A stretch of 64,000 nucleotides of DNA, from the NCBI RefSeq assembly GCF_019746665.1, contig NZ_JAIERS010000001.1:124001-188000 (forward strand), in the 5' to 3' direction. Shown piece by piece: positions 1 to 6,744 of the stretch (positions are counted from its first letter, which is position 1; each line of letters starts with the position of its first letter). The translations under genes were made by a program, and so were the position numbers. The stretch comes from Sphingomonas sp. GTDB taxonomy: Bacteria; Pseudomonadota; Alphaproteobacteria; Sphingomonadales; Sphingomonadaceae. Under the pieces are notes generated by a model. It did no database searches, had not been told where the DNA came from, and saw only the letters and a list, made by a program, of their open reading frames with translations.

Positions 1-11
1 GGAAGCATCGT

Positions 12-875
12 TCAGCCCAGCACCCGGCCCGCGACTGCGTCGAGTTTGGCCACCAGCGCCGGATCGCGGCGCGCTGGATCGGTGATGAGCGCATGATCGA
101 GCACCCGGTCGATCGGCGAGGGCGCGCGCTCGGGCGGCAGCGCGCGCAGGAACTCGGCGACGGTGCGCCGGGCGAGATCGCCATTCGCGTGCATCTGCGC
201 GATCACCTCGCTCACTTCCACCGGCGCCTCGCTTTCGCGCCAGCAATCATAATCGGTGACCATGCCGATCAGCGCATAGGGTAGCTCGGCCTCGCGCGCG
301 AGCTTAGCCTCGGGCAGCGCGGTCATCCCGATCACGTCCGCCCCCCATTGCCGGTAAAGCAGGCTTTCGGCACGCGTGGAGAATTGCGGCCCCTCCATCG
401 CGATATAGGTCGCGCCGTCGGCCACCTGCCCGCCCGCGCGCGCCACCGCCGCCGCCGCGAAGCCCGACAGGCGCGGGCAGACCGGCTCGGCCATCGAGAC
501 ATGCGCGACCAGACCCGATCCGAAGAAGCTCGATACGCGCCCCTGGGTGCGATCGATGAACTGGTCGACGATCACGAACCGGCCCGGCTCCAGCTCCTCG
601 CGCAGCGATCCGATCGAACTGATCGCGAGGATATCGGTGCAACCGCTGCGCTTCAGCGCATCGATATTGGCGCGGGCGTTGATCTCGCCGGGAGAGATCA
701 CATGCCCCCGGCCGTGGCGCGGCAGGAAGCGCAGCTCGACCTCGCCGACCCGGCCGAACAGGATTTCGTCGGAGGGGTTGCCCCAGGGCGTATCGACCCG
801 GCGCCATTCGGCTTGTTCGAGCCCCTCGATCGCGTAAAGCCCGGAACCGCCGATAATGCCGATCGTCCACCCCAT
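12..875 (-). CDS. mtnP: S-methyl-5'-thioadenosine phosphorylase
   Basis: Phosphorolysis of 5'-methylthioadenosine to adenine and 5-methylthioribose-1-phosphate in cytosolic methionine salvage. The 287-residue protein has the family length. An N-terminal phosphate loop GIIGGSGLY lies at residues 6-14, LPRHGRGH at 51-58, EGPQFSTRAES at 161-171 and GMTALPE at 183-189. VTDYDCW at 206-212 carries the aspartate that recognises the 6-amino group, favouring MTAP over inosine/guanosine phosphorylases. The ATG lies only 25 bp from the divergent DUF2147 start, so the two promoters must be compact. No other mtn gene is adjacent. Confidence 0.93.
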   Translation of the reverse strand: MGWTIGIIGGSGLYAIEGLEQAEWRRVDTPWGNPSDEILFGRVGEVELRFLPRHGRGHVISPGEINARANIDALKRSGCTDILAISSIGSLREELEPGRFVIVDQFIDRTQGRVSSFFGSGLVAHVSMAEPVCPRLSGFAAAAVARAGGQVADGATYIAMEGPQFSTRAESLLYRQWGADVIGMTALPEAKLAREAELPYALIGMVTDYDCWRESEAPVEVSEVIAQMHANGDLARRTVAEFLRALPPERAPSPIDRVLDHALITDPARRDPALVAKLDAVAGRVLG

Positions 876-900
876 TTGCTCGCTCCGATGGAGAATGTTG

Positions 901-1311
901 ATGCGTTTCTATTGCCTGGCGCTGCTCGCCGCCCTGCCCGTCGCCGCTCATGCCGCCGAGCCGATCACGGGGCAATGGGTGACGAAGGAAGGCAAGGCGA
1001 TCGTGACGATCGCGCCATGCGGGGGCGGCGTGCTGTGCGGCAAGGTCTCCAAGGCGTTGAAGCCCTTCACCGAGGGCAATGGGCTGGACATCCGCAATCC
1101 CGATCCCGCGCTGCGCACCCGCCCGATCGTGGGGCTGACGATCCTATCGAGCTTCAAGGACACCGGGCGCGACTGGCGCGGGCGCATCTATAACCCTGAA
1201 GAGGGCCGCGATTATCGCTCGATCCTGCGCCGGCTGCCCGACGGCTCGCTCGAGGTGAAGGGGTGCTGGGGGATTTTCTGCCAGACGCAGAACTGGAAAG
1301 CCGCGCGATAG
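901..1311 (+). CDS. DUF2147 family exported protein
   Basis: Small secreted protein of about 136 residues with an N-terminal signal peptide (hydrophobic stretch ending Ala-His-Ala-Ala around residue 18). The mature part resembles DUF2147: GQWVTKEGKA near the start, a Cys pair flanking Gly-Gly-Gly around residues 40-45, and a C-terminal KGCWGIFCQTQNW segment with two more Cys, suggesting disulfides in the periplasm. The reading frame extends further upstream, but ATG 901 has GGAG 7 nt before it. The biochemical role of DUF2147 is unknown. Confidence 0.75.
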   Translation: MRFYCLALLAALPVAAHAAEPITGQWVTKEGKAIVTIAPCGGGVLCGKVSKALKPFTEGNGLDIRNPDPALRTRPIVGLTILSSFKDTGRDWRGRIYNPEEGRDYRSILRRLPDGSLEVKGCWGIFCQTQNWKAAR

Positions 1312-1381
1312 GAGCGTTCGAGGAGAAGCAAGGCTAAGCCCTGAGGGAGCAGCGATCTCCACGCCACCGCCTGAACCCAAA

Positions 1382-2002
1382 TCAAACGACTTCCATGTCC
1401 ACCTTATAATGGTGCCAGGCGAATATGGCCGCCGCGCCCCGGTGCGGGCGCCAGGCTTCGGCGAGCTCGCGCGTGCGCTTCTCGCTTGGGCGCGCCTCAA
1501 GGCCCAAGATCCGCCCGATTTCGATCTGCACCGCGAGGTCGCCCGCCGGCCAGATGTCACCGCGCCCCTCGGCGAACAGCAGGTAAATCTCCGCCGACCA
1601 GCGACCAATGCCCTTCACCCGCACGAGCTGGGCGATGGCTTCCTCGTCATCCGTCGGAAGGGCCGCGAAATCGAGCCGCCCGCTCGTCACTTCCTCGGCA
1701 AGGCTATGCGCATAGCTCGCCTTTTGCCGCGATAGGCCCACCGCGCGCAGTTCCTCGATGCTGGCGGCGGCGAGCACGGCGGGGTCCGTCAGATCACCGA
1801 GCGCCTCCAGCTTGCGCCAGATCGAGGCGGCCGCCGCCACGCTCACCTGCTGGCCGACGATCGTGCGCAGCAAGGTGGCATAGCCACGATCGCGCAGGCG
1901 CGGCTCCGGATAGCCGGCACGGTCCAGGGCACGCGCGAAAGCCGGCTCGAGCGCGGCGAGCGCGTCGACCCCGGCGCGTAGGCGCTCGGCGCTCAGGCCC
2001 AT
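1382..2002 (-). CDS. DNA-3-methyladenine glycosylase II (AlkA-like, HhH-GPD)
   Basis: Base-excision repair glycosylase removing alkylated purines. The 206-residue protein has QQVS at 51-54, a helix-hairpin-helix VKGIGRWSAEIY around 129-140 and the HhH-GPD catalytic aspartate D155 in PAGDLAVQ. The frame is open for 74 codons upstream, but that extension would overlap the ferredoxin gene and lacks family similarity, so ATG 2002 is chosen. It is shorter than E. coli AlkA because it lacks the N-terminal TBP-like domain. Divergent from the ferredoxin gene across 66 bp. Confidence 0.85.
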   Translation of the reverse strand: MGLSAERLRAGVDALAALEPAFARALDRAGYPEPRLRDRGYATLLRTIVGQQVSVAAAASIWRKLEALGDLTDPAVLAAASIEELRAVGLSRQKASYAHSLAEEVTSGRLDFAALPTDDEEAIAQLVRVKGIGRWSAEIYLLFAEGRGDIWPAGDLAVQIEIGRILGLEARPSEKRTRELAEAWRPHRGAAAIFAWHHYKVDMEVV

Positions 2003-2068
2003 AAGCACCGCCTTGAAAACACCGCGCCCACGCGGCAAGGCGCATGGGACGCCTGAGAGGAGATAGAC

Positions 2069-2386
2069 ATGCCGCAGCTTATCGTCGTGATGCGCAATGG
2101 GGAAGAAAAGACGATCACGGGCGAGGCGGGCCTTTCGGTGATGGAAGTGATCCGCGACGCCGGGATCGACGAAATCCTGGCGCTGTGCGGCGGCTGCTGC
2201 AGCTGCGCGACCTGCCACGTGCATGTCGACCCGGAATTTGCGGACAAACTACCCAAGATCAGCCTGGACGAGAACGACCTGCTGGACAGCTCGGCCGATC
2301 GTGATGCGACCAGCCGGCTTTCCTGCCAAATCCCGTTCACCGACGCGCTCGACGGGCTGAAGGTGCGGATCGCCGCGGAGGATTGA
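2069..2386 (+). CDS. 2Fe-2S ferredoxin, adrenodoxin type
   Basis: Electron carrier of 105 residues. Cluster ligands are C40, C46 and C49 (C-x5-C-x2-C) plus C86 in LSCQIPF, the adrenodoxin/putidaredoxin arrangement. GAGAGGAGAT just before ATG 2069 is a strong ribosome binding site. No cytochrome P450, ferredoxin reductase or isc gene is adjacent, so the partner cannot be named. Such ferredoxins serve P450s, Rieske oxygenases or Fe-S assembly. Confidence 0.88.
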   Translation: MPQLIVVMRNGEEKTITGEAGLSVMEVIRDAGIDEILALCGGCCSCATCHVHVDPEFADKLPKISLDENDLLDSSADRDATSRLSCQIPFTDALDGLKVRIAAED

Positions 2387-2432
2387 GGGGGGCCTCTTTG
2401 GGGGGCCGCGCCCGATCACCGTTTTCCCGTCG

Positions 2433-2524
2433 CCCCGGCGAAAGCCGGGGCCCAGCGGCCGCCGCGAGCAGGCGTCGCGCGACGTTTCCCACGTTGCGCG
2501 ACTGGACCCCGGCCTTCGCCGGGG
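2433..2524. repeat. REPIN-like inverted repeat, copy 1
   Basis: A 92-bp element between the convergent ferredoxin and rlmB genes. The left end CCCCGGCGAAAGCCGGGG and the right end CCCCGGCCTTCGCCGGGG are each imperfect hairpins and are near reverse complements of each other across a variable middle. Three related copies occur at 39407, 47195 and 61523. Each arm could also terminate transcription. Confidence 0.85.
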
Positions 2525-2567
2525 AAGGAAGACATTTCGATAATGGCCGCGCCTTGGCCGCCAGCCC

Positions 2568-3305
2568 CTATCGCGTCGCCACCGCATAAAGCGCGATCGC
2601 GGCGGCGTTGGAGACGTTCAGGCTCTCCGCCTTGTCCGAAATCGGCAGCCGGGCGAGGGCGTCGCAATGCGCCTCGGTATTCTGGCGCATCCCCTCGCCT
2701 TCGGCGCCGAGCACGAGGCAGGTCTTACCCCCGCCCTTCAGCGCCTCGCCGAGCGTGAGCTTCGCCGCCCCGGTTAACCCGATGCGCCAATAACCCGCCT
2801 CGGCAATCTCATCGAGCGCGCGCGCCAAGTTCACCACCCGCACCCACGGCACCACCTCCAACGCGCCCGAGGCCGCGCGCGCCACCACCCCCGATTCGGG
2901 CGGCGAGTGGCGGTCCTGCGTCACGATCCCCACCGCATCGAAGGCGGCGGCCGAGCGCAGGATCGCGCCGACATTGTGCGGATCGGTCACCTGGTCGAGC
3001 ACCAGCAGCGGCCGCGCTGGGCTCTCCTCACCCAGCAGCTCGTCCAGGAACACATCGTCCAGCGGATCGACCTCGCACACCAAGCCCTGATGCGGCGCGT
3101 CATTCGGCACCAGCCGCGCGAGATCAGCGACGTCGGCATACACCGTCGGCACGTCTTCCGGCATCACGATCAGCGACGCCGCCTCGCGCGTGATCCACAG
3201 CTTGCGCACCTGGCGCGCCGGATTGTCGAGCGCGGCATAGACCGCGTGCCGCCCCCAGAAGCGCGGCCGCTGGGGAGAGCCGGTCGGACGGCCGCGCTTA
3301 GCCAT
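2568..3305 (-). CDS. rlmB: 23S rRNA 2'-O-ribose methyltransferase (RlmB/SpoU family)
   Basis: SpoU/TrmH-fold SAM-dependent methyltransferase, 245 residues, with the two-part RlmB layout: an N-terminal substrate-binding domain (FWGRHAVYAALDNPARQ) and a C-terminal knotted domain. Motifs are VLDQVTDPHNVGAILRSA, GAEGEGMR and SLNVSNAAAIALY. RlmB methylates G2251 of 23S rRNA in E. coli; the exact target here is inferred. ATG 3305 starts 2 bp after the stop of the M28 peptidase; a TTG at 3311 would add two residues. A second SpoU-family gene lies at 58201. Confidence 0.87.
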   Translation of the reverse strand: MAKRGRPTGSPQRPRFWGRHAVYAALDNPARQVRKLWITREAASLIVMPEDVPTVYADVADLARLVPNDAPHQGLVCEVDPLDDVFLDELLGEESPARPLLVLDQVTDPHNVGAILRSAAAFDAVGIVTQDRHSPPESGVVARAASGALEVVPWVRVVNLARALDEIAEAGYWRIGLTGAAKLTLGEALKGGGKTCLVLGAEGEGMRQNTEAHCDALARLPISDKAESLNVSNAAAIALYAVATR

Positions 3306-3307
3306 GA

Positions 3308-4915
3308 TCAATCGTCGTCATTGCTATAGGCATAGGGATCGGTCGCCGCCGGTTTGGTCGGCAGCGGCGGCTTGGGCAGCGCCTTCTCGGCATTGGCGGC
3401 GTTCACCAGGAAGCTCGCGATGATGATCGAGCCCTGGCGCATATCGTCGCCCTTCAGGTGATCGAAGGTATCGGCGCCGGTGTGGTGGATGCGGCTATTA
3501 TAATCGAGCGGGTCCTGGATGAACTGGAAGCCCGGCAGCCCGATGGCCTGCATGAAATAATGGTCGGTGCCGCCGGTACGGTCGATCACCACCGCGCTCG
3601 CGCCCATGCCCGAGAAGGGCGAGAGCCATTCGCGAAAGATCGGCACCACCGCCGGGTTATTCTCGGCATAGATGCCGCGCACCTTGCCCGAGCCATTATC
3701 GAGATTGAAATAAGCCGCCAACTCATCATAGCCGGGCTTCGGATTGATCGGCCAGCGGTTGTTCCAGCCATAGAAGCGTGACAGGCCCGTCTGCTTGGGC
3801 TCGTTCCCCGTGCCGCGCGTCGCGATATGCTGCTCGATATAAGCGAGGCTGCCGAGGATGCCCTGTTCCTCGCCCGCCCACAGCGCGAAGCGGATGGTGC
3901 GTTTGGGCTTGATCCCGCTCGCCGCGATCAACCGGGCGGCCTCCATGATCATCGCGCTGCCCGCGCCATTGTCCGCCGCGCCGTCGCCCGCCACCCAACT
4001 GTCGAGGTGCGCACCGGCCATCACATAGCCCGCCTTGGGGTCGCTGCCGGGGATTTCGGCGATGATGTTGTACGCCTTGCTGTCGCTATCGTCGTAGCGG
4101 ACCTGCGAATCGATCTCGATGGTCGGGTTCATCCCCGCCTTGGCAAGGCGCGCGAGCCGGCGATAATCCTCGGCCGCGATCTCGACGCCGGGGAGCGAAG
4201 GGCTCTCTTCCTTGGTGAACAGATAGCCTTCGCCATGCAGCAGCTTGGCATCGAGCCGCGACATCTGCGCCCAGGCCACCGCGCCTTCGGCCTTCAGGAA
4301 AGCGTCGAGCTTCTTGGCGAAATCGAGCCGCTTCAGGCGGCGATCCGCCCCTTCGGGATCATGATTGGGCCAATCGAACTGATCGAGTTTCGACAGTTCC
4401 TCGCCCGTGTAGCGCTGAAAGGGCGGCTTGCTCGGCTCCGAGCCGGTGCCGGGGCGGCTGATCAGCACCACCTTGCCCTTCAGCTGGCCGCGCCACTTCT
4501 CGAAATCGCGCTCCTTGCTCATCGGCGCGACGATCACCGGCGCGGTGAGCGCGCCATTGGTCGCGGGCGTCCAGGCGATCGGGATCGCTGTCAGCTGCAC
4601 CGGACGCGGGGCGACCATGCGCACGCTGGAGCGCTCGATCCACCAGCCGCGACCGAACTCGAAGCCTTCCTTGTGGACGTTGACGAGGCCCCATTCGCGG
4701 AACTTGGCCTGGGTCCAGCCTTCCGCCTTGCGCATGTTGGGCGAGTTGGTGAGGCGCGGGCCGATCACGTCGGTCAGATATTCCGCCGTCACCATTACCT
4801 GGCTGTGGTTGGTGCCCTCGTCGATCAGCTTGTTGATCGCCGCGCGGTCGACGCTCTGCGCGAGCGCGGGCGCCGCCAGCACCACGGCGGCGGCCGCCAG
4901 CCAAAGTGAACGCAT
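3308..4915 (-). CDS. Secreted M28-family zinc peptidase
   Basis: Exported metallo-aminopeptidase or carboxypeptidase, 535 residues. A signal peptide ends at Ala-Leu-Ala-Gln, residue 20. A PA-like insert occupies roughly 110-270. The M28 catalytic domain has GAHLDSW with H303, bridging D315 in DGAADNGAG, the E349-E350 pair, D406 in NLDNGSG, and H452 in GGTDHYF. All co-catalytic zinc ligands are visible. It probably degrades peptides in the periplasm or outside the cell. The C-terminus is acidic (SNDDD). It may be cotranscribed with rlmB. Confidence 0.9.
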   Translation of the reverse strand: MRSLWLAAAAVVLAAPALAQSVDRAAINKLIDEGTNHSQVMVTAEYLTDVIGPRLTNSPNMRKAEGWTQAKFREWGLVNVHKEGFEFGRGWWIERSSVRMVAPRPVQLTAIPIAWTPATNGALTAPVIVAPMSKERDFEKWRGQLKGKVVLISRPGTGSEPSKPPFQRYTGEELSKLDQFDWPNHDPEGADRRLKRLDFAKKLDAFLKAEGAVAWAQMSRLDAKLLHGEGYLFTKEESPSLPGVEIAAEDYRRLARLAKAGMNPTIEIDSQVRYDDSDSKAYNIIAEIPGSDPKAGYVMAGAHLDSWVAGDGAADNGAGSAMIMEAARLIAASGIKPKRTIRFALWAGEEQGILGSLAYIEQHIATRGTGNEPKQTGLSRFYGWNNRWPINPKPGYDELAAYFNLDNGSGKVRGIYAENNPAVVPIFREWLSPFSGMGASAVVIDRTGGTDHYFMQAIGLPGFQFIQDPLDYNSRIHHTGADTFDHLKGDDMRQGSIIIASFLVNAANAEKALPKPPLPTKPAATDPYAYSNDDD

Positions 4916-4980
4916 TGAAAGCCTCCCTTATTCTATCGTCGCGCCGGGTTTAACGAGCGCCACCGCGAGCGCAAGCGCGG

Positions 4981-5016
4981 TTGACAGGGCGGCTCCGCCA
5001 CGTCATGGAGCCGCCC
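4981..5016 (+). promoter_or_regulatory. Possible tRNA-Tyr promoter overlapped by a hairpin
   Basis: TTGACA at 4981-4986 is a perfect -35 hexamer. A -10 near 5004-5009 (CATGGA) is weak. A perfect 10-bp inverted repeat, GGGCGGCTCC / GGAGCCGCCC (4987-4996 and 5007-5016), occupies the spacer and -10 zone. It sits between the divergent peptidase gene and the tRNA. Confidence 0.3.
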
Positions 5017-5042
5017 TCGTCCATCCGGGCGCCGGCACTCGT

Positions 5043-5128
5043 GGAAGGGTGGCCGAGTGGTTAAAGGCAGCAGACTGTAAATCTGCCCGCGTGAGCGTAC
5101 GCTGGTTCGAATCCAGCCCCTTCCACCA
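5043..5128 (+). tRNA. tRNA-Tyr (anticodon GTA)
   Basis: Complete class II tRNA with encoded CCA. The acceptor stem GGAAGGG (5043-5049) pairs with CCCTTCC (5118-5124), followed by A and CCA. The anticodon stem-loop GCAGA-CTGTAAA-TCTGC places GTA at the anticodon. A long variable arm (CCGCGTGAGCGTAC) is typical of bacterial tRNA-Tyr. The T arm is GCTGG-TTCGAAT-CCAGC. Confidence 0.97.
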
Positions 5129-5158
5129 TCGCTTCTCTTGGCGATCCCCTTGGGTTAA

Positions 5159-5185
5159 CCTCGCCTCGCAATAAGGGAGGCGAGG
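5159..5185 (+). promoter_or_regulatory. Hairpin covering the cytochrome c' ribosome binding site
   Basis: CCTCGCCT (5159-5166) is the exact reverse complement of AGGCGAGG (5178-5185), which abuts ATG 5186. The AAGGGAGG ribosome binding site is partly inside the right arm, so folding could restrict translation initiation. Its biological use is inference. Confidence 0.35.
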
Positions 5186-5641
5186 ATGCGAGTCATTTTA
5201 AGCGCGGCATTGGTGTTGGTGGCGGGCGTAGCGATGGCGCAACCTCCTGCCAAGGCGCCGAGCGCGACGGAGCTGGTGGCGGCGCGGCAGGCCGGGTTCA
5301 AGCTGATGGCGGCCGATTTCGTCGGGCTGAAAGCGGCGATTGATCGTGGCGACGATGTAAAGCGCCTCGCCTTCCCGGCGGGCGCGATCGCGGGCTGGGG
5401 CAAGGCGCTGCCCGGGCTGTTCCCGGCAGGCAGCGCGACGCCCGAATCGAAAGCATTACCGAGCGTGTGGACCGACCGTGCAGGGTTCGAGGCGGCGGCG
5501 GCCAAGCTGGCGATCGAAGCGGGCAAGCTCGCCGAGCTCGCCAAGGCGGGCGACACGACGGGATTCGCCGCGCAGTATCAGGCGGTCGGCGGTGCCTGCA
5601 AAGCCTGCCACGACAAATATCGGGTCGAGGAAAAGCGTTAG
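5186..5641 (+). CDS. Cytochrome c' (c-556-like)
   Basis: Periplasmic monohaem cytochrome of 151 residues. The signal peptide ends at AMAQ (residues 16-19). The mature protein is a predicted four-helix bundle with N-terminal RQAGFKLMAADF (M41 is a possible axial ligand) and the C-terminal haem site C138-K-A-C141-H142. This architecture matches cytochrome c' / c-556. The family carries electrons or binds NO and CO; the partner here is unknown. A strong hairpin follows, shared with the convergent outer-membrane protein gene. Confidence 0.88.
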   Translation: MRVILSAALVLVAGVAMAQPPAKAPSATELVAARQAGFKLMAADFVGLKAAIDRGDDVKRLAFPAGAIAGWGKALPGLFPAGSATPESKALPSVWTDRAGFEAAAAKLAIEAGKLAELAKAGDTTGFAAQYQAVGGACKACHDKYRVEEKR

Positions 5642-5657
5642 GACACGCCTGTCGTAA

Positions 5658-5683
5658 AGCCCCTCCCCTGAAGGGGAGGGGCT
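5658..5683. terminator. Bidirectional terminator hairpin
   Basis: AGCCCCTCCCC (5658-5668) pairs with GGGGAGGGGCT (5673-5683) around a TGAA loop. It lies between the convergent cytochrome c' and outer-membrane protein genes. There is no long T tract, so intrinsic strength is uncertain. Confidence 0.6.
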
Positions 5684-5693
5684 AGCCACAAGG

Positions 5694-6584
5694 TCAGAAT
5701 CGGAACGCCGCCGTAAAGCGGATCGAGTGCCAATCGAAGGTCGGGTCGCTGCGGCGGAAGATGGTGCCGCCCGGGCTGTTGAGGACGAACGGATTGGTCG
5801 CGGGCGCGGTGCCCTGAGTCGCGACCACGCGGTAGTTATTGTCCTCGTAATTGTGGTAGAGATATTCGAGGCCGACCGAGAAATGCTTGCCGAGCTTCTG
5901 CTCGATGCCGAGCCCGGTCTGATAGCCCCATTTCTCGCCGCTGCCATTGGTGACGAAGGCGTTGGCGGTGTTCGTCGTGCTGAAGCGGTTCTGGAGGCGG
6001 ATATAGCCGGCGCCGCCGGTCGCGTAGAACAGCGTCGTACGCGCGGCGTAACCCACACGCCCGCGCAGGCCCAGTTCCCAATCGACCCGGCGAGTGATGG
6101 TGTAGCTCGCGGGCGTGGTGCTGAAGGCGGAGACGCTGTCGGTGATCTCGCTCTTGCCGAATTCGGCGAGCGCGCCGAACACCAAGGCGCCGCTCTGCAC
6201 GTCGAACCCGACGCGGCCATAATAGCCGATATCGTCACGGTCGTTGCGGCAGCCCGAGTCCGGCGTCGCGCCGCGCGCCGCGCCGCCGCAGAAGCCCGGC
6301 GAAAAGGCGTTGTCACCGGCCGCGGTCGTCACCGTCGTGCTGCCGGCGCGGTTGAACAGGATGCCCGAGGCATAATCGTTCGCCTGCACATCATAGCTGA
6401 CGGTACCGCCGACATACAGGCCCTGGAACGGCTTCTGCGTCGGATCCCATTCGCTCGGCGGGGCTTCGGCGGTGGTCGTCGTCTGGGGATCGGTGGCGGT
6501 GCCGCTATTGTCTTGGGCGAGCGCGGGGCTGGCGACCGCCACGAGCGCGGCGCCCGCCGCGAGGGTGAGTTTGGTGAAGCGCAT
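5694..6584 (-). CDS. Outer-membrane beta-barrel protein (OmpA-like barrel)
   Basis: Predicted eight-stranded outer-membrane barrel of 296 residues without a periplasmic OmpA C-domain. The start is ATG 6584, preceded by AGGGAG; the longer frame has no signal peptide at its end. MRFTKLTLAAGAALVAVASPALAQ-type signal peptide, then GLYVGGTVSYD at the first strand, alternating aromatic strands, and the C-terminal strand ending in phenylalanine (FTAAFRF), the typical BAM targeting signal. A two-Cys loop is present near residues 96-110. Related to the surface-antigen/porin OMP_b-brl families; function unknown. Confidence 0.8.
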   Translation of the reverse strand: MRFTKLTLAAGAALVAVASPALAQDNSGTATDPQTTTTAEAPPSEWDPTQKPFQGLYVGGTVSYDVQANDYASGILFNRAGSTTVTTAAGDNAFSPGFCGGAARGATPDSGCRNDRDDIGYYGRVGFDVQSGALVFGALAEFGKSEITDSVSAFSTTPASYTITRRVDWELGLRGRVGYAARTTLFYATGGAGYIRLQNRFSTTNTANAFVTNGSGEKWGYQTGLGIEQKLGKHFSVGLEYLYHNYEDNNYRVVATQGTAPATNPFVLNSPGGTIFRRSDPTFDWHSIRFTAAFRF

Positions 6585-6710
6585 GGAGTACTCCCTGATG
6601 GTCCTGGCGGGGCGCTGAACGAGGGGAGCGCGAAAAGTATTCATCCATATCAAGTTTTCGGCCGCGAAACGTGGCTTTCGGGACACAGCACAGGACCGCA
6701 TATCCCTGCC

Positions 6711-6738
6711 TTGCGCCCGCTGTCGCGCCGCCTATAGC
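6711..6738 (+). promoter_or_regulatory. Candidate parE promoter, leaderless transcript
   Basis: TTGCGC (6711-6716) and TATAGC (6733-6738) are separated by 16 nt. The expected start site, 6-8 nt after the -10, falls on or beside the parE ATG at 6745, and no Shine-Dalgarno sequence is visible before that ATG. Confidence 0.35.
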
Positions 6739-6744
6739 CGTTGC

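Noticed and set aside
2003-2224. 74-codon N-terminal extension of the AlkA-like gene
   Set aside because: It would overlap the ferredoxin gene entirely on the other strand and has no family similarity.
3306-3311. TTG start for rlmB
   Set aside because: ATG 3305 is two codons later and sufficient; no better ribosome binding site supports TTG.
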